Source: Euwallacea fornicatus (taxonomy: Eukaryota > Arthropoda > Insecta > Coleoptera > Curculionidae). Taken from it: DNA of 64,000 bases. Of the stretch, positions 25,101 through 35,941 are shown piece by piece. The notes beneath the pieces are model-generated. The model saw only the letters and a list, made by a program, of their open reading frames with translations, had not been told where the DNA came from and did not search any database. Each line of letters opens with the position of its first letter. The first letter of the stretch is position 1. The stretch lies in contig NC_089553.1 of assembly GCF_040115645.1 (NCBI RefSeq), positions 4,216,001 to 4,280,000 on the forward strand, read 5' to 3'. A program made the translations under genes and the position numbers.

Positions 25101-26998
25101 GACTCTGGTTCCTGAACTGAAAAATATTTATGCTGATCGGATAGTTGGACCGTATTTGACGTTGCATCCAGAGTTTTGTTTCGTGGTTGAGGTATGAAAT
25201 TAATTAAAAATCGGCGATTGCGATTTGCACAGAAAAACTCGTAATTGGATCTACATGATCGTCCGTGTAAAGATGGTCTGGAGTGTGCTCCAACTCTGGC
25301 CCCAGAATTGAAAAATATTTACGACCACCCTACAGTCGAAATTTTCATCAAAATTTACAAAGGCATCATAGCTTGTGAACACGACGGCTTGATGGCCGTT
25401 CTAAGCTTATGAACAAACTTGAAAAGTTCACCGCGCAACAAACCGAATGCTGGACAAAATACTAATTTGGACGGTTGTCCAGTCGAATGCCGAACAATAT
25501 GGTAATTTGGACGGTTGTTCCTGTCGAATAGTGGACAAAATCCTAATTTGGACGGAGAAGTCGTCCAGTTAACAATTTTCACCGACAAGCTGCGGTAAAG
25601 TGGTACTTTCAGCTCGCAAATGGATGGTATAGACTACTGTAACGCGAGCTCGTGGGAGCTCTACGGGTGAGCGGTATCCGATATTGGGAAATACAGTGTG
25701 TCTTAAAAAAGTTCCAATTTAGTAGATCATGGAATTATTTGAACATCAACCCTTATGTCTTTGATATGTTCTGTGTAATTTCGAACGTAAATGAACCAGC
25801 CAATTAGCTAAAATGAAATCAAGTTGTGACTTTTTTATTGGAAAGTATTAGGTATTTTCAATCGCTAGTAGCTTTCGGAAAAACGATTAAACTGGAGATT
25901 TGTAGTATGACATAATGTCAACATTACGAATGTGGTTGTAAATAAATGTTTCTAATTACGTTTTTGCATTTCTAGGATGATATTGGTGTAGTCGGATACG
26001 CTTGCGCAGCTCCCGATTACAAAAAATTCCGAGTTAAACAAGAAATCGCATGGATTCCCGAAATATGCCAAAAATATCCGGAATCTTTATCCCAAAACGC
26101 AAACAAATCTGTTCAGGTTCGTTAGAGCTTTCAAGCCAAATCTCAAAAGCTCATTTGCGTATTTTTTTTTTGTAGGAATGCATATCACATTTCCATAATT
26201 TTAAAAACGAAGTGTTCGTCAATAGTTCAACTCATCCGTCAAGTATGCTGTGTAGTTTGTTGCCTTCAGTGCTGGATCAATCAGTTAGTAAAAGGGTAGT
26301 TACGTGTCTTCTAGCAGCGCTAAGGGCCAATGGTAAGTGGGAACAAGTTTTTTTTCCTTATTTTTAATCAAAATACGAAATGGAATTCATCTGAAGAGTT
26401 TTTCAGGTGTATTTTAGTTATACAAGTGGTTCTAAAAATGTGTATTAGATCCAAATCGATAAAAAAAAGTGCTGTATAGATAAAGGACCAAAAGTCCCCC
26501 ATGAATACGTTAAAAATTCAAGGAAATATTTTTAGTTATTTATCTTTTGACGTAACAAACATATGCTTCATATGGGTTACCTATATAGTAAATAAACGTT
26601 TTTTTTCATTTTTTTGTTATAGACTCCTACGTATGTTATGACTTTTTTGAGTTCTTTGAGAAATTTTCAACATCTTTCTTGTAACATATCCAGTCTAAAT
26701 TCAACAGTCACAGTTATTGAAACATTTGTGTAACGTGGCAATTGAGTGATCTGCCAAATTGCATAACCTCAGTTCTATAGAGCTTCTATTTTGCCTTTCA
26801 TTCTTTCTAGGCTGAAATTTGGTAATTTTCCAATTTCTCCTTCAATAATAATAGGTATTCATTTCAGGATACTTTGGAGTGCACGTTGTAATGAAGTCAA
26901 GCGACAGCTACACGCATGCTTTCTATGGTAAATTGGGTTTTATAGAAAATACTCTTGAAGGTATAAAGGGCAAAATTGTGATGGGTAGAACTTTCTAA
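16110..26998 (+). CDS. Oga: O-GlcNAcase (protein O-GlcNAc hydrolase), complete
   Basis: Removes O-linked N-acetylglucosamine from Ser/Thr of nuclear and cytosolic proteins. Sixteen exons: 16110-16191, 16284-16335, 16391-16887, 17957-18238, 18303-18503, 18556-18695, 18750-18945, 19550-19776, 19964-20040, 22917-23085, 23144-23318, 24767-24852, 24940-25191, 25976-26116, 26176-26332, 26868-26998. Total 2865 nt, 954 residues, close to the human 916. The GH84 domain starts with FICGVVEGFYGRPW (about residue 20) and holds YAPKDDYKHR, SPGLDI and the catalytic Asp pair in LLFDDIEPEM (residues 135-136, bases 16659-16664), then PVIWDNLHANDYDQKR. Exons 18303-20040 encode an acidic, Ser/Pro/Thr-rich disordered insert. 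LCDLFYLPFEHG to VKWLG is the helical stalk. From about RVFTIRPYLP to HAFYGKLGFIEN is the acetyltransferase-like C-terminus. The start is chosen because it begins the conserved N-terminus after an in-frame-free leader. Convergent with the LRR gene. Confidence 0.96.
20415..20447. repeat. Perfect 12-bp hairpin in an Oga intron
   Basis: TTTCATAAGGTG, a 9-nt loop, then its exact reverse complement CACCTTATGAAA, in the 2876-nt intron 20041-22916. No function visible. Confidence 0.8.
22490..22705 (-). pseudogene. DUF4817-type helix-turn-helix transposase fragment
   Basis: The minus strand reads DMPLVYGFREEIGRMNVRVC, then NTYTNHRISNHPPF and GKMGSFD. This follows the DUF4817 pattern DMxxvYG..xGNarxA.rlYxeryPnRriPs..tF..l...LretGsf. 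Isolated N-terminal piece in the large Oga intron. Confidence 0.5.
23857..23962. repeat. Dispersed repeat, copy in Oga intron
   Basis: Partner of the Dscam1 intron copy at 4101-4215, same orientation, roughly 75% similar by eye. It lies in the long intron 23319-24766. Family unknown. Confidence 0.65.
25264..25323 (+). repeat. Diverged duplicate of an Oga exon segment within the next intron
   Basis: CGTGTAAAGATGGTCTGGAG at 25264 repeats exon sequence at 25073, and the similarity continues through CTGAAAAATATTTA-type sequence at 25125 (AATTGAAAAATATTTA in the copy). About 60 bp match with substitutions. It sits 73 nt past the exon end and keeps an open frame (CKDGLECAPTLAPELKNIY) but lacks flanking splice sites of its own. 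Confidence 0.75.
25444..25569. repeat. Three-copy tandem repeat of about 40 bp in an Oga intron
   Basis: Units start with CGAATG or CGAATA at about 25444, 25483 and 25524, and share GGACAAAATxCTAATTTGGACGG or close variants. Imperfect copies; no other structure seen. Confidence 0.75.
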
Positions 26999-27014
26999 TA
27001 AGCAACGAGAATAT

Positions 27015-28004
27015 ATTAAAGTAGCACGATAAGACCTTTACCTTGACTGATCTTGTAAAAATCTCTTTAATAGCGTTTTTGATTTTGTATGATTGAATGT
27101 TTTACTTTGTTTGTTACGGAAGCAATTCAATGAAATATCTCTAGACAAACTTTGAAATTTTTTGATTACTGTACTGATGCATAAAAAAATTTTGAGAAAC
27201 ACTGACAAAAATTATGTTCAAAAAGCACGACGGGGTTAGGGGATTTATATCAAGGATGATTTCTCTTCTTGTCGTTTAGGCAAAGAAAAATTATTTCTAG
27301 ATTGAGTGTTCCATAACCGCATGTGAAAGTTTCTTTAACGGGCTAAATCGAAATTTTGCGAACAAAGTGTCGTGTGTTGCTATGCCGGGTACCGGAGCTC
27401 TAGGTTTTGGCATCATATCGATTTTAATGAGAAATTTATTCATGAAATTTCATATTTCTTAAAATTTTGTCTTCTTAAAATTTCTTATTTCTTGATTTAT
27501 ATACTCTGTATTTCAGTTATAAAGCATTTTTGAACTCTTCTTCGCGTGAAGATTTCTTATTTAACTTTGGCGCTCTAGGAATGTCTTCTAGGTGCTATGA
27601 AAAGCAATACAAAGCAGGTTTTTCACGAATGATTTTAAGTATGAACAAGCGTATTCCGTATTTGTGATTAAATTTATAACATATTTCTATTCCTGTAAAA
27701 GTAATCTCGATCCATAAGGTATCCAGTTATTCACGTGTTTGATCCTGCACATTATTCTGATTTTTGGATCGCTCAGGGAAAGTAAACAATTTTCAGTGTA
27801 AAACTGAAATACCTATTCGATTTTTGAATGAGCCGCATTCGTACCTTGAATGGCTCAACAAATAAGGCTATTACGACTATACGCTTTGGTAATGATCCAC
27901 AGTGAACCTCTCTGTAAGTTTTCTAGAATTTGTACGATATTCTTTCTTAGTCTTGTTTTTTTTGAGAAATATCCATATACTTGAACGGATGTACATAGAA
28001 TAAA
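27015..28004 (+). terminator. Oga: Candidate Oga poly(A) signals
   Basis: ATTAAA at 27015-27020 lies 17 nt after the stop; AATAAA at 27999-28004 would give an UTR of about 1 kb. Sequence alone does not decide between them. The rest of 26999-28373 shows no gene or clear repeat. Confidence 0.3.
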
Positions 28005-28373
28005 ACAGATTTTATAAAGCTACAGAGTGAATTTCTAAAAATACTGGCAGGTTTGGAATGAACTAAATCATGCTGAAGCGTTGTGGGAAGATTGGCCAAA
28101 ATCTAAAATTTACTTAATTAAAAAATAATAATAATTTCATAATAACTTTAATTCCCATCAGGATCTGTCAGGATCAATTTTTCTTACCATCACATGTACT
28201 CAGACATTTTTAGAAGACAGGCATTTTAGTACTTTCCCTACTCTCCCTGAGTCTCTTGGAATTTTGATCCTTTGTATACATAATATATTAAATTTGCTGA
28301 ATATTCGAGTTTTAAGCAGTTGTATATAAACAAAAGTAGATCACATTTATTACGGAAATAACTATTGTTTAAG

Positions 28374-28379
28374 TTTATT
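28374..28379 (-). terminator. Poly(A) signal of the LRRC27-like gene
   Basis: AATAAA read on the minus strand, 65 nt beyond the stop codon. It supports the predicted last exon, which is only 63 nt of coding sequence. Confidence 0.65.
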
Positions 28380-28443
28380 GATTGATTAAAATACAATTAA
28401 TTTAAAAGTACAAATGGACTTTCATTCTCCAGCAATTAGCGCT

Positions 28444-31194
28444 TTAAAGCCGTGAGCGATTGTTGGCTGATTTCAGTTGAAGCAGTTTCTTGTGGATGTC
28501 TGCGATCTGGAAAATATTTAAAATTATTTGGAAGTACGGCCAGTTCGGTACATGGTCTCAAACTTCCAGATATTTTTAAAAGGTTTCATTTAACAGTTTT
28601 CTTCAGCTTATCGCAAGCACAGTTCACTTAGCAATCTACAAACTGTTGTGAAAATGGGCTGGGTGATAGGTTTCCGGTGCTGAGGCTCTTTTTAACCCCT
28701 CAAAACGGTTTTCTATCTCGTTGAACCACTCAGTTCTTTGTTTCATCGAAAAGCTTTTTCATCACTTGTATTTTTTTTTTATATCTCGCATTGTGTTGAA
28801 TTATTTGCGTTCAATGCGTGGAATTTCTCAACTAATTCGGCCCAGATTCCAGCGTTTTTACTTCAGTTTCCGAGTTCGTATACCACATTCACGGCCATTT
28901 GTATTTGTGATTAAAATTCTGCTACAAAGAAGTGTGAATCATCCTGTTTACTGTTCTTTTGTAACTTTTTTGTTTTATATCGAATCGTCTCTTTGATAAC
29001 ATTTTAAATACACAGAAGGGCTCAAATTTGATTTTTTTTAAATAGATACGGGGTGGCTCAAATAATATTCATAACATTACAATTAAAAAAGAAAAAACAT
29101 CATTTAGGAGTGTGGCGGTTTTTTGAGTTACCCTGTATATTTTCGTATAATTTTAGTTATGCACACCTCTTTTTATATTTAACTATCTGTTCCAATACTG
29201 ACACACCCTTTAGGCTTAAATTATTAGTTTTTATAGGCACCTTACCGTACCAAATATCAAAACAGCATTCCTTCAAAATAACCCTTTTATCAGCCCTATC
29301 TTCGGCTACACTTACGGTCAGAATTTGCTTTCCAGCTTCTTCCATTTCGCTTCGCGGTGATTTGGCCATGTGATAATGAGTTTCCATTTCCTTTAATTGC
29401 TCCATTAGATTGTTAATAATCCTGTCAAAATTGATTTCGGGCGATTGTCTGCTGTTGCGATTAACTTCACGTTCTTTGAGGAAATTTTCCAATTGTGACG
29501 CCAATTCACTTCTACTTGGGATTCTTGCATATTCTAAAATACACAATTTTGACATTTAAGAAGTGTTGACCAAACGTTTGTAAAGAGATGGATGTCCGGA
29601 GGTAGCAGTCATGCACTGGACGTCAGCCTTGCATAAACCAATCAGAATGCTGTCAAAATCGTACATTAATGAAGGTCATTAATGAATGATTTTGTAGACG
29701 TCAAAGAAACTTGTTTATACTTGGTGAATGCAAAAGACCTTCGAACCTTTTGCCTCGTACCCTGTAAAAGTGGAGTTAAATGAGCACCTCGCACAAGGTA
29801 ATTCTGCCTTAACTTTGTTTCTAATGTGTTTTTAATTAGACGCTTGCGCTAATGCGGGTTCAATTTCAAATTTGGTTATTGATGAAAATTTTCATATATT
29901 TTTGACCCCAAACCAAGTTTGAAGGTAAAATTGTGTCAGAGTCGCTGGTGCTACAACTTCTAAAACAGTTCGAAGTGAAAGTACCTGAATAAGTAGCGTA
30001 TGGTGGGTCTGAGGTGGTGCTAACAGTGTCTTTGTCATGAAATGGTTTTTGAGTGGCGGGCTTCTTTTGCCTCCAGGTCGACAGTGCCCTTAAATTTCTA
30101 AAAAAATATATTATATTTTTACGTTATTGTTTTTGATTATAATTTTAATTAGACATATTTTTCAACTAAATATAATAAAAAAACTGTTAACTTTTCTTGT
30201 TGCAGAATTCGTTCTTGATCATTTAATAGAGCCTTTAACTTATTCAACCATTCTTCTTTGAGTACATTCTCAGGTATCTGCTCAAAATTGGTCTTGAGTC
30301 GGGGTTTCTGGAAGAACGATTTGAGCGAGATTTTTGACTCGCTTTTGCTCACGTTATGGACAATTTTCAAAGTTTCTTTCGGTTTTTTGCTGGAATATTT
30401 CATTCTATTCACCCTTAAAGTCGGCTTGGGACCATGAAGGCCCGATAGTGTATTTTGCGTATGCGTCATGGTACTATTATTTAATCTACGAGCTGTAAAA
30501 TATCTTTTAACTTAAAAATTCAACAGTTCTTAACCATTTTGTTTTACCACTGTATAAGTAATCTCGAGAGGCTTTACTGCCTCTTTCCAACGGGAGAATT
30601 TCAGAAGTTTCCTCGTGCACTTTAATGAGTTTTTCCTCTTGTACTTCGGTAACAGCTCGCTGCTTTTCTTGCAGTTCTCGTTTTAATTCTTCTTGTGCCG
30701 CGATGGCTTTACGTTGCTCCTCCACTTTGTTTGCACACTCAATGTCGTATTTTTCTTTTAAGAAATTTTTAATAGAGTTAGTGCCTTTTTGGACAATTTT
30801 CTTTGGGGGGTAAATTAGCGGATTGTCGGCGACTTGCAGAGCTTTTAAATTTGGTACCGAACCTTTCGACGGTACCACCTGTTTAGCTAATTATTCGCTA
30901 GGGAGATAAGTACTTACCTAGTTCGTTAGGCAGAGCAGATATGTTGTTGTTGGTAAGAAGTAGGTGTTCCAGGTGCTCATGGTTAGCGACGCTTTTAGGC
31001 AGTTCTTGAAGCTGGTTGCTCCTCAAGTCCAACCACGTCAAGTTGGGTAGTCTATGGAAAAAACCATCGGGCAGCTTTATTAATGAATTTTGTTCCAGGA
31101 AAAGCATTTTCAAGTTGACCATATCCAAAATGGTTACAGGAATCTCCGTTAGGTAGGATTTTGAGTAATCCAATATTAATTCCAGCGTTGACAT
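28444..31194 (-). CDS. Leucine-rich-repeat protein, LRRC27-like, complete
   Basis: Six exons on the minus strand: 30918-31194, 30548-30862, 30192-30492, 29985-30097, 29316-29533, 28444-28506. They sum to 1287 nt, 428 residues, with matching phases 1,1,2,1,0. Residues 1 to about 115 hold four to five typical LRRs, for example LKMLFLEQNSLIKLP, LTWLDLRSNQLQELP and LEHLLLTNNNISALP. The exon 1/2 join gives ALPNELGSVPNLKALQVADN, restoring LRR spacing, and is followed by NPLIYPPKKIV, a hallmark I associate with LRRC27. Then comes a charged Glu/Lys/Gln coiled-coil stretch, a basic linker, EEWLNKLKALLNDQERILQQ joined to NLRALSTWRQKKP, a second helical region (SELASQLENFLKEREV), and the end IADIHKKLLQLKSANNRSRL. 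Several junctions are inferred from phase and homology. Molecular function of the family is poorly known and I assign none. Confidence 0.8.
29045..29142. mobile_element. Small MITE-like inverted repeat
   Basis: ATACGGGGTGGCTCAAATAA at 29046 faces TTTTTTGAGTTACCCTGTAT at 29121-29140. About 98 bp, in the last intron of the LRRC27-like gene. Ends resemble the CAGGGTG class. Confidence 0.6.
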
Positions 31195-32499
31195 TTTCCT
31201 GGAATTTGGGACTTGAATTTTTGTTTATTCTAACCACAAGCCAAAGTGATAAATAATGCGGAGAAAGTGGTGGCGGCTTATTTACAATTATTTCCATAGA
31301 AACCTTTGCCAGGCACGAATTATCGCGATCTATAAAAGGGGGTGGCTCATTTTTCAATTAGCTATCAGCTTCAGAGGGCTGGAATTTCACTTCTAATGGA
31401 AATAACAGGTTATTAGGGCAAATTAATGCGAAATTCGGCTGCCAACTATAAAACCATAAATCACTTCCGAGTCATTTGAGAAATTTCATTGAAAAATATC
31501 CCTGTTAGTTTAAAACCTATATTATTCGCATCATAAATCATCATAGCATCAAACGTATAAAACCTCCACTTTGATCAGTTACGCCTACATTTGGCCATGT
31601 TTTAGAAAGGACAAAAAGCAAAGAGATTCCATATCAGGAGAATTCTTATTATAAAAGCTTATGGCTAGTAAGGCCAGTGGTCATGATAAAATGCCGTGAA
31701 TCCAGCGCTATTTTTCATTTTTAAGTTTTGCTATTAACAATCAAATGGGCGGATATCTGAAGCTCCTAAAAACCCTCTGAGTAGAGTTATACAATAGTGG
31801 GTTGTATGTGTTTTTTATATTGTTATCTAAAGGTAGTGGTCAATAGCGAAAACGCACAGCAAAGGAAAAAGGGATATCAATTCCGTTGCTTCTGGCAAAA
31901 AGGATATAAATCACATATACGAAGCCGCCACCCACAGGGAGCTTTTTGAGGGGTTATATTTGAAGGAATATGGAGTTCGCGATAGAAAATATTGATATTT
32001 TTGAATGGGGCCTTATACCGTGCTAGGAAAAAATATCGCAACACGGGCATAGCTTTCATAAACCCGATATTTAAAAAAATACTTAAAATCGTTTAAAAAA
32101 AGATGCATTATTTTCGAGGTTCGAAATTTTCACCCCTATCCAGCTACCCTTTCTAACTTCGTACTTTCCAAAGGAAAGGTGCACCTTGCAGTATATCAAA
32201 CTAAAGGTTATTTAATAAGGGATTCAGTAGTATATTCAGAACGAAGTTTGGACCTATAGTTTCCTTAAAACAAATAGAATACAGTGCATGTCCTAAACAG
32301 GTTAAACTTTTAATCTTTGCTTTCCAGATGCACAATCCAATTTTATTTCGCCTTGAAAGAGGGCGAAAAAATATACAATAAAGGAATTCCAAATCGTCTC
32401 CTATGTAAACAACGTTTTAGATATAAAATATTTTGGTTTTCATAGAATTCATAAGTAGTTGAGGTCAGTTATTCGGCATCTACCACTGTTGGCACATCG

Positions 32500-32735
32500 A
32501 AAAAATGGATCGTTGATCTCTAAGAAGCAAAGAATTGAAATTTTAATATCTTCGAGGGTGGAGGTCGCACAAAAACTAGCCAAGAGGTTCGTCTCATGTT
32601 TAATGAGAAATATCCAGGCCGACCTATTGAGAGAAGCGTGGTTTGTCGGATTAATAAAAAACTTTAACCAAACTGGAAGGATGAACGCAGCTGCAAAATG
32701 TGAAAATCCTCAAACAGTAGTAACTGGTGGCGATA
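32500..32735 (+). pseudogene. DUF4817-type transposase N-terminal fragment, frameshifted
   Basis: Two frames together give KQRIEILISS, EVRLMFNEKYPGRPIERSV and VCRINKKL, then back to TGRMNAAAKCENPQTVVTG. This is the helix-turn-helix plus linker order typical of this transposase lineage (xxVarlFNekyPxRpisrStV.ri..kf.eTGsv). At least two frameshifts. Confidence 0.65.
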
Positions 32736-34099
32736 AGCACCAGACATTTTTTTTTATCTATCGATAAAAACTCACTCTATTTTTTATCCTCAAACACTGG
32801 AAGAATTTATACCTGAATCTTAGGGCATCCTACATACACAGTGCAATTGATTTCTCATGTATTAAACAATTTTTATTTAGGAAAAACCAAGAAAGCTTTT
32901 TTATTCCGATCCGCACGGATAGTTTTTGTATCGACGAGAAGCAGTGGCGTGCAATTGTTTGTCCTTAAAATTTCCAAATTTGTTTGGTGGGGCGCGCAAC
33001 TGGTGGTGGTACAATTGCCCCTGCAAACGAAGAGGTTTTAGTAACAATTAAAAAAAATCTACCGACGACTTCGGAGAATTGTTCACGTTTCTCATTAAAA
33101 AAAATATATTTGACACTGTGTATCTAAAAAATTACGGATGTGCGGACAGATAATTTCTTAATCAAACAGCACTTACTTTTCGACGATTTATCGGCCATTT
33201 TAGTTCTGTGATACAAGTCAAACACCCTGTACAGTTCGATTTGTGGGGTAAATGGGCAAAAAAGGGTGCAGAAAAATTTATCGGAAGAAAATATTGAAAT
33301 TTAAAATTATCGAATTGAAACGAACAAATCATCGTTTTGAAATTAACGTTTTTGAGAGCGTTTTGTTACGTGAAAAATAAAAACAACAGCCAAACAAATG
33401 ACTAAACGTATTTTACGGCTTTTTTAAATTGCAATTTCTCCAAAGAGACTTATCCGATTTTATTTATTCACTTCAATTTCACTAAAACTTCAGTAAAAAT
33501 AATTTTAAAAAACTTTAGCGTATCGGAAAAAATTTCTAGAGATATTGACTTCTGAGATGATGGCCATAAAAGCCGATTAAAATGCGGTTAATACTGCAGA
33601 AATTTTCGTCTTTTATTGTTTAATTACACCCTGTATGGTGGCTTTGAACCGTGGTAATTTTGATATGCGGCATTTCGTTCAACAGTGAGAAGATCTTCCA
33701 CGCGCCGACACTGAAGTTAAAAACACCAAAAAATTTGGTACTTTTTCATTTATTCATCATCACAATTCTCGAAAATCACGCAACTTCATGTAAGTTGTGT
33801 TCTCTCTTCGCTTCTTTGGTTGCGGTTTTCTATCTTTTATGTGCATTCTTTGTAGCCAATATAAGCACAAGAGAGCACGCAGAATGGCCCTTTTGTGACC
33901 CTCAATAAAAGTGAGCCATTTTAAATGAAATTGACTGATTTATAGCGAAATAATATGAGAACATATTCTGTGTGGTCCTGATAGTTCCAAATTCCACCAA
34001 ATGCATGCAATGGACATAAATACTGAACTGTCAGTGACACTTTTGTGGTCTAATGAAATCTTGATCGTGTGTGAATCGTTTCGGGTGAATGGATCTGTG

Positions 34100-34698
34100 C
34101 AGGGTGTCCCAAAAATATATCAACAAACTTCAAGAGATGGTGGGAGACGCCAGTACCAACTGTTTTTTCTTTAATAAACTTATGCCCGCAAAATAAAATA
34201 AAAATACATTAATTCCTCTTTTGGAGAACTTGCCGATATCCTCCATTGATCGAAAGAGGAGGTATTGTAGCTTGGCTCGCGCGTTCTCCTCATCTTAGCA
34301 CCCTGGATTTTTTTCTTTGTGGTTATCTCATTCTCTGATCTACAAAATAACTATTCGTGATCAGGAAAGACTCTCAACAAGTATAATGGCCAGTTGTAGA
34401 CATTTAGAAGCTATTCCCGGATATTCCATAGGGTGCGCGAGACAATGAACCGGCGGTGCAATATTTGGGCTGAAGCAAATGGTCAACATTTTGAATTATT
34501 GCTCTATACCATTGTTTATGTATCAATAACGCAATGTTTAACACGAACAAAAAGTGATTATAATGACCAAAACTGTATTATCTTCTTTCTTCTCAAACGG
34601 CTCATTAGGGAGCACATGCTCATTCAAGAAGAAAAGTTTCTATCGATCTCTTTCACTACCCCTTTAAGTTTGTTGATATAGTTTTGGGACACCTCGTA
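34100..34698. mobile_element. TIR transposon relic ending CAGGGTGTCCCAAAA
   Basis: Left end CAGGGTGTCCCAAAAATATA with ATCAACAAACTT following; the right end is its diverged inverse (AAGTTTGTTGATATAGTTTT, then GGGACACCTCGTAT). About 600 bp. The interior carries VAWLARSPHLSTLDFFLCGY (34267-34326) and RVRDTMNRRCNIWAEANGQ (34435-34491), the two C-terminal blocks of the DUF4817-type transposase. Stops between them show it is inactive and internally deleted. Confidence 0.8.
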
Positions 34699-35670
34699 TT
34701 TCTTAATTGGGATGGAGTTGTTTATAAAAATAGCGGTGACTTGTAATATGTACGATCATATTTTTGGCCAATAAAATTTAATCAAAAAATGCTATTAAAA
34801 AAACTGAAGAAAATGCAAAAATTCAAAAAAGTTGTAAATTATGCTTGACAGTTTTTGAGGAACGCTTGAGCCATTATTAAGAACAATTAACTATTTCTGA
34901 ATTTCTGAGCTTTCATCGACACTTATCGTTAATAATACTCATTTCCGTTTAAGATACTTATGTGTTCAGTATAAACTTAGTCTTCCTCAACCCCAATCAG
35001 GCAACGAAGTGGAACTGAGACAATTATGTTATAACCAATGCAAATTCTCTTTAAAGTTAGAGAAGGTACTTTAAACATAATTTCAGCTGCAAACATAAAT
35101 TTGAGCAAATCTGCATAAATCACAGGATGTCTCTGTGAAAAGGGTCCCGCACCATGCGTTTCCTCCACTAACTCGGGACGCTTCCTCTGACAAGATATTT
35201 AGCAAACTCCACGGGATGCCCCATCGCCCTTTGTCATTTTAACCACAATACTCACCCCAGAAAATGTTGCTTTATTACGTTACCAATATCCATTTCCAAC
35301 TTTTGCCGATAGGGATAGATGTTGGTTGCATTGTGCAATAATGGAATTAGGAAGTATCCGAATTTCGAGGGTAATGGTTTTCGGTCAGGATGATGATACG
35401 TGTGGGGTCGATAAAAAGAAATCAATTTGTATTATTCTCCATGGCTTTGTAAGTGAAGATGAAGGTAATAGAAAGGTTGACGCATATGGGAATGCAGGTC
35501 CAAGTATCACCGAGACAAACACCCATTAGAACGACGTGTAAGAAAGGTTATGGTGCGCTACTTCAATTAATCGCATAACTAAGGACATGATTGAAATGTT
35601 TGCGGATTCTTCGGTGATTAACACAATTAGTTTCTAATTCAAAAGAATGGTTGAAGAATCCGTAACTAAA

Positions 35671-35690
35671 GCCTCCGTGGCGCAATCGGA

Positions 35691-35727
<37 letters not shown>

Positions 35728-35744
35728 GACCCCACCCGGGGGCG
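35671..35744 (+). tRNA. tRNA-Asn (anticodon GUU)
   Basis: A 74-nt cloverleaf. The acceptor stem GCCTCCG pairs with CGGGGGC at 35737-35743 and is followed by discriminator G. The D arm is GCGC/GCGC, and the anticodon stem TTCGG/CCGAA encloses loop CTGTTAA with GTT at 35705-35707. The T arm GGTGG/CCACC has the B-box-like GGTTCGACC. There is no intron, and CCA is not encoded, as expected for a eukaryote. It closely resembles the standard insect tRNA-Asn, so it is probably functional rather than a tRNA-derived repeat. Confidence 0.97.
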
Positions 35745-35747
35745 GAA

Positions 35748-35753
35748 TTTTTT
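35748..35753 (+). terminator. RNA polymerase III T-run terminator
   Basis: Six consecutive T three bases after the tRNA-Asn 3' end, the usual Pol III stop. Confidence 0.9.
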
Positions 35754-35941
35754 GGACGAAGAAATTAATAATTAATGATAATAATAAAGAGAGAAGAATC
35801 AAAATTTTTTTTTTATTTATTTGATCAATAAATCACAAATTGTCATCAACATTTCAATAGCTCAGGATCAACTGTGATGTTAGAGTAGTGGGAGGGGAGA
35901 GCAAGAAACTCAAACCTTTTTTTGAATTTTAAAATTTTTTG

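Larger units (their letters stand above)
31195..35670. other. Gene-poor interval with transposon relics
   Basis: Contains the helix-turn-helix fragment at 32500, CACCCTGTA ends near 33224 and 33629, and the element at 34100, listed separately where supported. A TATAAAAG at 31331-31338 has no recognised gene downstream. No other coding region supported. Confidence 0.6.

Noticed and set aside
30863..30917. A 31-nt intron ending at 30887 between the first two LRRC27-like exons
   Set aside because: In phase, but too short to splice; the acceptor at 30863 gives a 55-nt intron and correct LRR spacing.
31321..31375. TATAAAAG on the plus strand, as a promoter of a plus-strand gene
   Set aside because: No initiator at the proper distance that I trust and no recognisable gene downstream; probably chance.
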